A stretch of DNA of 64,000 nt from NCBI GenBank assembly GCA_035610365.1, contig CM069436.1, forward strand, positions 2,780,937 through 2,844,936, read 5' to 3'. Of the stretch, positions 1 through 11,502 are shown piece by piece. The notes below the pieces were generated by a model, which was not told where the DNA came from, did no database searches, and saw only the letters and a program-made list of their open reading frames with translations. The stretch comes from Aquatica leii (taxonomy: Eukaryota > Arthropoda > Insecta > Coleoptera > Lampyridae). Position numbers and translations under genes: made by a program. Within the stretch, counting starts at the first letter, position 1. The number at the start of each line of letters is the position of its first letter.

Positions 1-3000
1 CTAACAACCGTATTCCAAGCAAAAATATATGCAATATCTGCTGTGTTCAATAAATAATATAAAATCCTATTAAAATAGTGCGACCCAATACGTTAAACTC
101 AGTAACAGTACGCTCTAGAGCAGTTAGAGATTGTGTAAGCTGAGTACAACAGAGTTACTCAGCAATGAACAAAAAGACATCAAAGAGACGAAGGAAACAA
201 AAAAAACAGACCTATTAGTAAAACAGAAGCTGAGATACGTTCAATAGAGCCTAAGCCAAGTCTAGCATATAAGACCATCAGGGAGAAGAGAAGAACTTAT
301 TAAAGCAAAAACATACCTCAAACTGATTGGCAACTTCTAGACTAAAACTATCAAAAATGTTTATCACGAGACCATACAAAAAAAGAGTTAAAGAACTAAT
401 TAAATTAAGTAAAAACTAACTAAAATGGACTGTCGAACTTTCTACAAAACGCTGTCTATTTATAAAGCATTTCACTAATATAAAAAACTGGCGTGGTCAC
501 CACACGACTTTCTTATAAGGAATGACGAAGGAATATCTACATATTTTTTACGGTTATGTTGTCATAAAACCATTATAAAGTGATATGTACACGTTTGTAT
601 TGATTTTCTAGCATATTTGTCCGCCTCGATATTACTTACCCCTTTAGTAAATCAGTAAAAAAAAACAGGCAGAATTCGAAACTATATTATATTTGTGAAT
701 TCATTTTAAATTGCAAATTAAATATCTGATAAATTGTTAATGTTAGAAATTTTTTCATCTCCATAAAAAACTGTAAAAATAATTCGAATAATTTATATAC
801 GTACAAAATTATATAAGAAAAACTGTTAAAAATGGCGGATACACCCACTTTCGGTTTCTTTATCAGACCCATCTTTTGATAAAACCGAGAGAATATGAAA
901 AGCCAGCTCCATACCAAATTTCAAGTTATTAGGATTTTTGGTTCGAGAGTTATCGTGGGTACATCGTTACACACGGACACCCAAAATTTTTTTGTCAAAA
1001 ATAATTTTTTCTGGTTCAGGAGACCTTGAAACGTGAAATTACGCAAAAAAATTTTTTTGAAAAAAAATTGCGATCGGTATACTTTCCTTATAGGAAAGTA
1101 AAAATGAAAGACAATCCTGAATGTAAGAGGTGTTAGAGAAAGACGAAATACCTCTTTACATACTAAGTGTTCGTCCAAAAATTAATAGCAAACAAACATT
1201 AATATAACCCTGAAATTCATTGAGGAAGTAGAACTTGTGAGTTGCAACTTTATGAAACACAACAAGCTTACAGTTTAAGTGCGAGGGTTATTAAGAAACG
1301 AACCCAAAAGAATAAAAATAATTTTTTCCATTTTTCAGTCTTCATTTTAATCTTTTTTAAATAAAATCAGTCTCTTTATTTTTCCTCTATTTTTTTCAAA
1401 ATTTCTTAATTTTTTATTTTGAATTGAATTGAATTTATTTAATACTTCAATTTGCTCTCTAGTTTTTGTATCAAAATCCCAAATTATGTTTAATTTTTTA
1501 TTTTTAGTCAATAAAAATATTAAAAATCCACAAGGGAGAAATTTCAATGTAAAAAACAGGGTATAATATTTCTTATTTTTTTTGTAATTTTGTTAAATTC
1601 ACGTTTGTAAGTAAAGTATGTTTATTGCAATAAAAAAATAGCAACAAAGCAAAAAAAAACAAATATTTAATTGTTACCTAAATAACATTAAAATTATTAT
1701 AGTTAAGCGCTAACTGAATATCATTATAATATAAAAAAACCAAAATGTTTTAAAGAACTTTGTTCAAATCTTAACAGACAAAATTAAAATTACATTGCAA
1801 TTACAAACCGTGTAAGACCTGTCTTGTAATAGATCAGGTTAAACCTCGTTTACACAGCTATAAGTTCCGTTTTTTTTCTGCATGAGTGTATATGTTAAAA
1901 AATTGACAAATAACGTCGTTATGCATTGAAGCACATAAATTTAAAAAAATTCAAATACAGAAAGTAAAGAATAAAAATGCAAACTAATAATTAAAAAATA
2001 TAGCAACAAATATCTTCAAGTTTTGCGATTTTTCTATAAAATAGAAGCATTTTTTAAGGCACTAAAAAACGTATAAATTCGATTTGTGTTTAAAAAGTTT
2101 CTTACATAGACTGATAGAACTTATTAAGATTTATTCAATTAACCTTTTTGGTTTGATTGTAAGTTGGCAGATACGCTGAGCTGAATTCGTAATTGCTATG
2201 TCTTATATTTTATAAAATTGAGTCTTTTGAAAACATATATAGATATTATTTATAAACATATAAGAATTTATTAGCAAAAAATCTAAACTGTATATATAAT
2301 TTAAAGAAAATTATTAAGTTACTATACACCTGTAATATTTAGCATATAATTTGTCAGAATTAAAAGAAAAAATTCATTAAAATTTAAAGACATTAATTTA
2401 AAAAGTATTAGTGGCTGTAGTTCATTTGTTTATAAAAAAGTGAAAAAAAATTTGTGGTTTTAGTTCTAATGTTGTAAATTAATAGTAATTTACGTAACAA
2501 GCGGCGAAACTACATCATAGCGTTGTACGTGAGTGAGTTATGTTATGAAACTTTCAACGAGAGTAACGTACATTATTTTCTGTGTTACCCTTTGTAAAAT
2601 TATATGCATTTTTAAAAAATAAATAACAACTACAGAAATACAATGTTGATACTACATAAATCTGTCAAATTTGACATTAACTTCAACATCATTTTTTTTT
2701 TTCAATTTTAACTGAATTTCAATATTTTTATATGACTTCCACCTGTTATTAATTAACTTTGAACACTTAGTTTTATGTGGATTTCTAGTTTTCATTTTGC
2801 CACGCGAAAATATTTTTGTCTATTACGTAACTACACTAACGAACAAATATTGCCTTTTGCGATGTTGGCAGCACAAAAAAATAGATTTAATTGGGGTTTT
2901 TAAGAAAGATAATAAATTCTACTGTAAGGATTTACTGCCTTTCTTGATTCGCAACTTAAAAGGCTTATTATTTTTCGTCATTTTTTGTATTTTTAATATT

Positions 3001-3394
3001 AATCGTATTTCAGAACTTAAACTAAATATAAACAAATTAAAAAAAATAAAAATTTTGAATTCAGAAAATATTAGCGACAATCCCAAAATAGGTACTTTCG
3101 GAACATCTAAAATTCATTTCAATTTAAAAAATCGGAAATAGTCAAAAAAAATTTCGTTCGAATCCACACCGAAGAAAAAAAGAAGTATTCTAATTTCCGG
3201 AACTAGAGAAGAAATATTTGTTCAAATTAACAATATCAAACTCTTTTGCAGCGTTTTAAAGGTAAAAAGATAATGAAGTACAAGCATCATATTACATTTC
3301 CTTGTTAATCGCAAAAACGGGATAACAACGCACAATTAGCGATGAATTAAACTTGCCGGCAGTCGATAGTATTAAAAACTGTTGTTTATCACAA
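1..3394. other. AT-rich DNA without a recognisable gene
   Basis: Very AT-rich sequence with many poly-A and poly-T runs. The open frames here are short, low-complexity (K/N/F/I-rich) and resemble no family I know. A possible dispersed-repeat block lies at about 850-1110 and is listed separately. I see no RNA gene. One tRNA B-box-like string near 3162 has no upstream A box. Confidence 0.6.
850..1110. repeat. Candidate dispersed-repeat end with hairpin
   Basis: This block has more structure than its surroundings. A phrase about an 'ACCAAATTTCAAGTTATTAG'-like string is followed by a stretch rich in ATCGT and ACACGGACA words, then a hairpin at 1081-1099 (arms ACTTTCC and GGAAAGT, loop TTATA) and an A-rich tail. 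The hairpin plus A-rich tail recalls 3' ends of arthropod interspersed repeats. That is pattern memory only, and no coding domain supports it. Confidence 0.3.
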
Positions 3395-6300
3395 AACAAC
3401 GTTAGACATAATCAGAAAAATTCCTTTAAGCAACGATTCAATGCAAATGCAAGGTAACAATTCCTTGAGTAGCAAATTAAATGACAAACTTTGTACTGAA
3501 AATGATAATGATTTCTTTTTATTAATATTTGTCATTCACAAAATGTTCCAATACATTTAAGAATGAATTTTACTTTTAAATTCAGTTGTATTATAGAATA
3601 ATTATTATGCGAGAGAGGAGCATTAAATAATTTTTCTTGCAAAGCAAAGCGGTGGTCTAAATAAAGTTGGACACTACTGACTTAAAAATACAACAATAGG
3701 CTAAAAACTGCAAAAATTTAGATTAGGTTGTAATAAGAAAAACAACATGTTAATATTAGCAATAATTATTATTTGGGTGAGGAGCATAAACAATTTTTCT
3801 TGCAAAGAAGACGATGATTTAAATAAAGTCGGAAAGCACTGGCATAAAAAAACTTAAAAATTGAGAAAAACCTGCACAAATAAAACTAATAAAAACCAAA
3901 AACTGTTGTTCAAACTAATAGTCAGACATCAATAGAAAAAAAATTTAAGTTATTAAGCGAGAGAGAAGCATTAATCAATTTTTCTTGAATTCACAAACTT
4001 TGTAGCGGAAATAAATTTTTCTTGAAAAGAAGACCGTGATCTAAATAAAGTTTGGCAGCACTAGCATAAAAAGACATCAAAATAGAAAAAAACCTGCAAA
4101 AATAAAAATAACAAAAACCAAAAACTGTTGTTCACACTAATAGTCAGACATCATTAAAAAAATTTTTTGAGCAACAATTCAGTGCAGAAAAACAATTATT
4201 TGAGTTGCAGAAGAATTGACAAACTTTGTAGTAGAAATGATAAAGATTTCTCTCTATTAATACTTGTCATTTACAAAATTTCCAATACATTTGAGAAAAG
4301 ATATTTTTTCTAGATTGAGTTGTACTCTAGAAGAACAGTATGTTATTAATAGTAATAATTGTTATGCGAGAGAGAAGAATTAAACAATTTTTCCAGCAAA
4401 TAATACAGTGACCTAATAAAGTTTCGAAGTACTGGCATAAAAGGACATCAAAATAAAAAAAAGACTGCAAAAATAAAAATAACAAAAACCAAAAACTGTT
4501 GTCACACTAATAGTTAGACATCATTAAAAAAAATTTTTTGAGTTACAATTCAGTGCAGAGAAACAATTATTTGAGTTGCAGAATAATTGACAAACTTTGT
4601 AGTGGAAATGATAAAGGTTTCTCTCTATTTGTACTTGTCATTTACAAAATTTCCAATACATTTGAGAAAAAATATTTTTTCTAGATTGAGTTGTACTGTA
4701 GAAGAACTATATGTTAATCATATGAATAAGTATTACGCGAGAGATAAGTATTAAACAATTTTTCCTACAAAGAATGCGGTGATCTAAATAAAGTTTCAAA
4801 GTACTGGCATAAAAAGACATTAAAATAGAAAAAATCCTGCAAAAATAAAAACAACAAAAACCAAAAACTGCTGTTCACACGTATAGTGAGACATCAATAG
4901 AAAATTTGCTTATGAGCAACGAGTCAGTGCAAAAAAAGAATTATTTCAGATGCAGAATAATTGACAAACTTTGTAGTGGAAATGATACAAATTTCTCTCT
5001 ATTAATACTTGTCATTTACAACATTTTCAATACATTTTAGGATGAATATTTTTTTTTAAATTGCGTTGTACTCTAGAAAAACAATATGTTAATAATAGGA
5101 ATAATTATCATGCGAAAGAGGAGAATTAAATAGTGTTTCTTGCAACGAAGACGGTGACTTAAATAAAGCTTGGAAGTACTGGTATAAAAAGACATCAAAT
5201 AGAAAAAAACCTGCAAAAATAAAAATAACAAAAACCAAAAACTATTGTTCACGTTAATAGTCAGACATCATGACAAAAAAAAATTGAGCAACAATTCAGT
5301 GCAGATAAACAATTATTTGAGTTGCAGAATAATTTACAAACTTTGTAGTGGAAAAGATAAAGATTTCTTTCTATTGCCACTTGTGATTTACAAAATTTCC
5401 AATACATTTGAGATAAAATATTTTTTCTAGATTGAGTTGTACTCTTGAAAAACAATATGTTAATAATAGGAATAATTATTATGCGAAATAAAAGCATTAA
5501 ACAATTTTTCCTGCAAAGAATACGGTTATCTAAACAAATAGTTTCGAAGTACTGGCATAAAAAGACATCAAAATAGAGAAAATCCTGCAAAAATAAAAAT
5601 ACCAAAAACTGCTGTTCACACGTATAGTCAGACATCAATAGAAAAATTTTTTGACCAACGATTCAGTGCAAAAAGGCAATTATTTAAGTTGCAGAATAAT
5701 TGGCAAACTTTGTAGTGGAAATGATAAAGATTTCTCGTTAGTTATACTTCTCATTTACAAAATTTCCAATACATTTGAGAATGAATATATTTTTTAGATT
5801 GGGTTGTAGTTTAGAAGAACAATGTGTTAACAATAGGAATAATTATTATGCAAGAGAGCAGCATTAAACAATTTTTCTAAACAAAGTTTTTTAGCTCTGG
5901 CATTAAAAACAGAGAAAACCCTGCAAAAATAAAACTAATAAAAACGAAAAACTGCTGTTCATACTGATAGTCAGAAATCAATAGAAAAATTTTTTTGACC
6001 AACGATTCAGTGCAAAAAGGCAATTATTTAAGTTGCAGAATAATTGACAAACTTTGTAGTGGAAATGATAAAGATTTCTCGCTAGTAATACTTCTCATTT
6101 ACAAAATTTCCCATACATTTGAGAATGAATATTTTTTTTTTTAGATTGGGTTGTAGTCTAGAAAAAGAATATGTTAATAATAGGATAATTATTATGCGAA
6201 AGAAGAGCATTAAACAATTTTTCCTGCAAGGAAGCTGTGTTCCAAATATAGTTTGGAAGCACTGGCATAAAAAGACATAGAAACAAAGAAAAATCTGCAA

Positions 6301-8005
6301 AAATAAAAATAAGAAAAACAAAAAACTGTTGATCACACTAATAGTCAGACATCATTACAAAAATTTTTTGAGCAACGATTCAGTGCAAAAAGGCAATTAT
6401 TTATATTGCAGAATAATTGGTAAACGTTGTAGTGGAAATGATAAAGACTTCTCGCTAGTAATACTTCTGATTTACAGAATTTCCAATACATTTCAGAATG
6501 AATTTATTTTTTTAATTGGGTTGTAGTTTAAAAGAACAATGTGGAACAATAGGAATAATTATTATGCAAGAGAGGAGCATTAAACAATTTTCCTAAACAA
6601 AGTTTTTTAGGTCTGGCATAAAAAAAACATCAAAACAGAGAAAACCCTGCAAAAATAAAACTAACAAAAACCAAAAACTGCTGTTCATACTGATAATCAA
6701 ACATCAATAAAAAAAAATTTTTGAGCAACGATGCAGTGCAAAGAAGCAATTATTTGAGTTGCAGTATAATTGACAAACTTTGTAGTGGCAGTGATAAAGA
6801 TTTTTCTCTAGTAATACTTTTCATTTACAAAATTTCCAATACATTTTAGAATGAATATTTTTTTAGATTGGGTTGTACTCTACAAGAACAATGTGCTAAT
6901 AATAGAGATAATTATTATGCGAGAGAGGAGCATAAAACAATTTTTCCTAAACAATGTTTTGAAGCTCTGGCATAACAAGACATCAAAACAGAGAAAAACC
7001 TGCAAAAATAAAACTAACAAAAACCAAAAACTGCTGTTCATACTGATAGTCAGAAATCAATAAAAAAAATTTTTGAGCAACGATTCAGTGCAAAAAGGCA
7101 ATTATTTAAGTTGCAGAATAATTGACAAACTTTGTAGTGGCTGTGATAAAGATTTCTCGCTAGTGGTGAATATAAAAATATAAAAAGAATATGTTAATAA
7201 TAGGATAATTATTATGCGAAAGAAGAGCATTAAACAATTTTTCCTGCAAGGAAGCTGTGTTCCAAATAAAGTTTGGAAGCACTGGCATAAAAGAACATAG
7301 AAACAAAGAAAAATCTTCAAAAATAAAAATAAGAAAAACAAGAAACTGTTGATCACACTAATAGTCAGACATCATTACAAAAATTTTTTGAGCAACGATT
7401 CAGTGCAAAAAGGCAATTATTTAAGTTGCAGAATAATTGGCAAGCTTTGTAGTGGAAATGATAAAGACTTCTCGCTAGTAATACTTCTCATTTACAAAAT
7501 TTCCAATACATTTCAGAATGAATTTATTTTTTTAATTGAGTTGTAGTTTAGAAGAACAATGTGGAACAATAGGAATAATTATTATGCAAACCAAAAACTG
7601 CTGTTCATACTGATAGTCAGACATCAATAGAAAAATTTTTTTGAGCAACGATTTAGTGCAAAAACGCAATTATTTGAGTTGCAGAATAATTGACAAACTT
7701 TGTAGTTGAAATGATAAAGAGTTCTCTCTAGTAATACTATTTATTTACAAAATTTCCAATACATTTGAAAATGAATATTTTTTTTAGATTGGTTTGTACT
7801 CCAGAAGAACAGGATGTTGATAATAGGAATAATTATTATGCGAGAGAAGAGCATTAAACAATTTTTCTTGCAAAGAAGGAGGTAATCTAAATAACGTTTG
7901 GAAGCACTGGCATAAAAAGACATTAAAATAGAAAACAAAAACCTGCTATAATAAAAATAACAAAAACCAAAAACTGTTGTTCACACTAATAGTCAGACAT
8001 CATTA
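3395..8005. repeat. Satellite array, left part (monomer about 345-377 bp)
   Basis: The same sequence recurs about a dozen times. Successive copies of the word GTCAGACATCA fall near 3923, 4143, 4511, 4885, 5262, 5627, 5967, 6345, 6690, 7048, 7365, 7615 and 7993, giving full monomers of roughly 345-377 bp and some shortened ones. Other landmarks in each unit are AACAATTTTTC near a GAGAGAGGAGCATTAAA block, CTGCAAAAATAAAA, CAACGATTCAGTGCAAA, TTGACAAACTTTGTAGTGG and CAATACATTTGAGAA. Units near 6001-6526 and 7079-7546 match each other better than their neighbours, which points to a three-monomer higher-order repeat of about 1.02-1.08 kb. No conserved open frame crosses the units, so the short frames here are by-products of the repeat. 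The array breaks off at the Gypsy element and resumes after it. Confidence 0.9.
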
Positions 8006-8164
8006 GAATAAAAAAGTGCGTGATCGCGATATTAATTAGATTCGTTTCCGTACACTAGTGGTTTAATATTAATAAGTGGATAGTTATTAAATTTTGTGTT
8101 ATACAAAAACTGCATTTTAAAAAGTAGTGTATTTAAACTTTATATTCGTGTTATATTTAAATTT

Positions 8165-8878
8165 ATGCCGGTGACGCGTTCGCAAGCAGTTAAAATGGAT
8201 GCAAAGCTATTTGAATTTCTTGAATCAATCAAAAATGGTCAGGAATCGATGAATAGAAAAATGGAAGAAACGTTTAAAGAAAATTCTCAGAAAATGGAAG
8301 AAAATTCTAGAAAAATGGAAGAAAAGTTGTTGGAAAATTCTAGAAGTTTAAAAGAAGAAATACGAACGAGCATAGAAAATCAAATTAAAATTGTTCAAGA
8401 GGAAACCCAAGCAGACATGGTAAACTTAAAAGAAGAAATTTGCGATTCTGTGAATGACATAATAGAAGAAGTACAAGACAAATTAGAAGAGAAGTTAAAA
8501 GAAAATTCAAGAACCATAGAAGACTGCAAAAATTCTTTTAACCAACTAAAACAGGCCCTGGTCACTTCGCCGATTTTGAGTTATCCAAGAGAAGATGGAA
8601 AATTTGTTTTGGATACCGACGCAAGCAATCTGGCCATAGGCGCGGTCCTTTCGCAGGTTCAAGATGGACGAGAAAAAGTTATCGCGTATTTTAGCAAGGT
8701 GTTGTCCAGGCCAGAAAGGAATTATTGCGTGACTAGGAAGGAGCTGTTAGCAGTCGTTAAGTCCATCGAACATTTCTACAAGTATTTGTATGGACGAAAA
8801 TTTTTACTGAGAACAGTCCACGCCGCTTTAAAGTGGCTTCTGCAGTTCCGTAACCCAGAAGGACAAGTGGCAAGATGA
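8165..8878 (+). pseudogene. Gag N-terminus fused by deletion to RNase H
   Basis: I place the start at the ATG at 8165 (protein begins MPVTRSQAVKMD), since copies 2 and 3 of the family begin the same way. Residues 1 to about 120 are charged, with repeated heptad-like units of the type ENSxKMEE, a likely coiled coil for Gag self-assembly. At about 8540 the frame passes without a stop into the RNase H domain of Pol (motifs FVLDTDASNLAIGAVLSQ, YFSKVLS, TRKELLAVV). The fusion therefore arose by an in-frame deletion of the Gag nucleocapsid, protease and reverse transcriptase. The frame stops at 8876-8878, where the family has a tryptophan codon. Any fusion protein would lack most Gag and Pol functions. 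Confidence 0.85.
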
Positions 8879-10530
8879 ATCGAGAGACTGCAAGAGTATG
8901 ACTACGACACAGAACACCGTGCCGGAAGCAGTCATCGGAACGCTGATGCCTTGTCCAGAAGACCATGTCCGGCGGACTGCAGCCATTGTTCGCGACTGGA
9001 AGAAAAAGTCGAATGCCTCCGGAGAACTGCTATGGTTGATGATGAGTGGGAACCTGAGCAGTTACGTCGCGAACAAAAAGACGATCCTGAAATAAGACTA
9101 CTCCTGGACTGAAAAAAAGCGGCCGACGACCAACCTGGGAAGAAGTGAGTGCTTTGGGCAAAAATATCAAAGCGTACTGGGCGCAGTGGGACTCCTTGAT
9201 AGTAGAAGACGGTCTTCTTAAGCGATCCCTAGAAAGTGCCGAGGGCACGGGAAACAGACTACAGCTGGTAGTACCGAAGAGCAGGGTGACCGAAGTGTTG
9301 AAGCATCTCCACGATGGGACATCAGGAGGACACTTTGGCATTAAGAAGACGTTGGGTAAAGTGCCAGAACGATTCTACTGGATGAACTGCAAAGAGGACG
9401 TCATGAAATGGTGCCGTAAATGCATAGTCTGCGCATCAGGAAATGGTCCAGCGAGAAAGCGCAAAGCACCCATGAAACAATACAACGTAGGAAGCCCTTT
9501 GGAAAGAGTAGCGATTGACATCGCAGGGCCGTTCCCAGAATCCGATTCGGGAAATAAATACATACTGGTGGCGATGGATTATTTCACGAAATGGACGGAG
9601 GCTTACGCCATACCCAACCAGGAAGCAGCTACAGTCGCAGACGTATTAGTAAAGGAGTTTTTCTGCCGGTTTGGAGTTCCGTTGGAATTACACTCCGATC
9701 AAGGCCGCAATTTTGAGTCTGGGCTGTTTCAAGAAGTTTGCCGACTGTTAGGAATTAAGAAGACTAGGACAACGCCTCTCCATCCTCAATCTGACGGCAT
9801 GGTTGAACGGATTAATCGAACAATGGGCAAGTACTTAGCCAAGGTAGTGTCCGAACACCAAAGAGACTGGGATCAGTACTTGCACCTTTTCTTAATGGCA
9901 TACCGATCATCCGTTCACGAAAGCACAGGCCAAACACCATCCTGTGTCATGCTCGGTCGTGAGATAAGATTACTATGCGATCTTCAATTTGGGCGAAGAC
10001 CGGAAGAAGAAGTTGCTGGAGAAGATTACGTCAGCAAGCTGGCCAAGAGGTTAGACGAAGTACATGAAGAGGTCCGTAAAAACACACAATTTGCCAGCGA
10101 CAGGATGAAAACAAGATATGACGTCAAGGCGCAAAATGGTGGGTTTCAAGCTGGCGATATGGTCTGGTTGTATAACCCTCAAAGGAGACGTGGTTTGTCG
10201 CCGAAGCTGCAAAGGTAATGGGAGGGCCCCTATGAAATCGTGCAGCGTATTAACGACGTTATATACCGCATCCGAAAACCGCCCAGAGGCAAGCCAAAAG
10301 TGGTCCACGTCGATCGTCTAGCCCCGTTTGCTGGCGATAACCACAATGCGCAAGCTCAGGTCCGAACCAGAGTAATAAGTAGCAGAACCAGGAATCCAAT
10401 CGAAGAAATGGAGTTCGAGAAGTTTATGAACTTATACAGAGGTTCTGGAAAAGCTAGGTTCGGAGTTACCACCGATGAACCACAAGACCTGTTCAGACAC
10501 AAAAAGATTACGCCATCGCACATTGCGTGA
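8879..10530 (+). pseudogene. Pol: RNase H end and integrase of Gypsy copy 1
   Basis: After the stop at 8876 the same frame continues with the connection region (NADALSRRP motif) to a second TGA at about 9110. A frameshift follows, and integrase lies in the frame open from 9145. Integrase shows the H..H..C..C zinc-binding module (GGHFG, then CRKCIVC), the catalytic triad in context (first D in VAIDIAGPF, second D in HSDQGRNF, E in GMVERINRT) and the C-terminal GPY-type segment (WEGPYEIV). A TAA at 10216-10218 interrupts the frame just before WEGPYEIV. The frame then runs on to a TGA at about 10528-10530. Integrase inserts element cDNA into the chromosome. This copy is inactive as it stands because of the stops. 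Confidence 0.9.
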
Positions 10531-11129
10531 GCGAGGACCTTGACATGTCCAAAGGGGTTGCAGTCGTGTTTAAAAAGAAGTTTGGGCAGCTAGATGAATT
10601 ACGAAGACAGCAACCGGCAGTCGGAAAAGTTTTAGGACTACGTGGTGACGGACGCTTCGTTTTCTATCTGGTCATCAAGAAATACTCACGTGTCAAGCCG
10701 TTATACAAAGATCTGTGGCGAACATTATGGAGTCTCAAGAGACAAATGGAGTTCCATCATGTTAAGAAATTGGCAGTACCCAAGCTTGGTTGTGGCTTAG
10801 ATCAACTGAATTGGAGGACAGTTCGAAACATGTTGGAGGTCGTCTTCCGAGGAACAGGCATTCAAGTGTTGGTCTGTAGTTACCAACCGAGAAGAGTATT
10901 GGGTCAGGAAAAGTCAATTGACTGTTACTTTTATGGTCAAGGAAGTTGCCGAAATGGAGGAAGCTGCCGTTATCGCCACGATCCTTTTTACCGGTGTCGC
11001 ATCCAGTCTCCTGTTCTGGGACGGAACAGTCCTAAGAAGGGGGCAGTGAAACGTTCGAGAAGTTATTTGCAAATGCAAGAGCCTTCTAGAAGCTGTTATC
11101 AATTTTCTAGAAGATATAGCGAAAAGTAG
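10486..11129 (+). pseudogene. Macro domain (TARG1/OARD1-like) plus CCCH zinc finger, C-terminal to integrase
   Basis: The frame open from 10527 encodes a macro domain of about 120 residues. Seen: SEDLDMSKGVAVVFKKKFG at the N-terminal side, DGRFVFYLVIKK in the middle and VPKLGCGLDQLNW near residues 84-96. These match the TARG1/OARD1/ALC1-like macro family, which binds ADP-ribose and removes it from proteins; the lysine after YLV and the aspartate of GCGLD sit where I recall the TARG1 catalytic pair. Residues 133-151 form a C-x7-C-x5-C-x3-H finger, the CCCH type typical of RNA binding. The domain's expected first strand (DLF...) is encoded at about 10486 in the integrase frame, and the frames meet at the A-run 10501-10505. 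So it was probably the C-terminus of Pol, now separated by a one-base shift (mutation, less likely programmed). The stop at 11127 lies inside the LTR. Confidence 0.85.
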
Positions 11130-11502
11130 GGAACACTCGAGAACGATTTCCGTATGTATATATAAACCGCCGAAACAAATCGTAGGTCAGTTATTGGTGG
11201 AATGCGAATGCAGCAATGTTAAGAAGATTATCAAGTATCAAGTGGAAATAAATCGTTAGCACGCGTGTGTCTACATAAATATACCGAGAATAATCGTGTA
11301 CGTGATTATTAGTGTAAACAAGTGTGAGGCTATCCGAGGACGTTATCTTATCTTCTTGTAAGTGATATAAATTATAGTGTAAGTGTTTTTATTATTAGAT
11401 TTTATTAGTTCGGTTAGTTTAAAAGTGTACATATTTCTAGAATAAGTAAACGTATTTTTAGTCGTTTAAATAAATTAGTTTTTAATAAATAAATACGCAA
11501 CA
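11047..11502 (+). repeat. 3' LTR of Gypsy copy 1
   Basis: The LTR starts TGAAACG directly after the purine-rich tract at 11035-11044 and ends CGCAACA. It contains a TATA-like string (TATATATAAA, near 11157) upstream of a GTAGGTCAGTTATT start-like site, and A-rich AATAAA words near its end. The same sequence, reversed, occurs in copy 3 (61054-61352), and the same termini occur in the LTRs of copy 2. The bases following it are ATAT. Confidence 0.88.

Larger units (their letters stand above)
8006..11502 (+). mobile_element. Gypsy-type LTR retrotransposon, copy 1 (5' LTR and middle deleted)
   Basis: Order seen: 5' untranslated region (8006-8164), gag N-terminus, abrupt switch to RNase H, integrase, macro domain plus CCCH finger, polypurine tract (11035-11044) and 3' LTR. 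RNase H before integrase in the Gypsy order and the LTR termini TG...CA support Metaviridae. There is no 5' LTR or primer-binding site: satellite sequence ends at about 8005 and element 5' UTR starts at once. Gag C-terminus, protease and reverse transcriptase are also missing, so this copy cannot be autonomous. The right flank after the LTR is ATAT in satellite sequence, matching the target duplication of copy 2. Coding defects are few, which suggests a fairly recent insertion followed by deletions. Confidence 0.92.

Noticed and set aside
3155-3180. Possible tRNA (GTTCGAATCC near 3162)
   Set aside because: No A box at the right distance and no acceptor-stem pairing found.
5245-7938. Repeated small frames such as those at 6082-6336 and 7102-7356
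   Set aside because: Their similarity follows from the satellite repeat. They are not conserved across monomers and have no domain.
9030-9341. Minus-strand frame of 103 codons in Gypsy copy 1
   Set aside because: Antisense of integrase, no motif.
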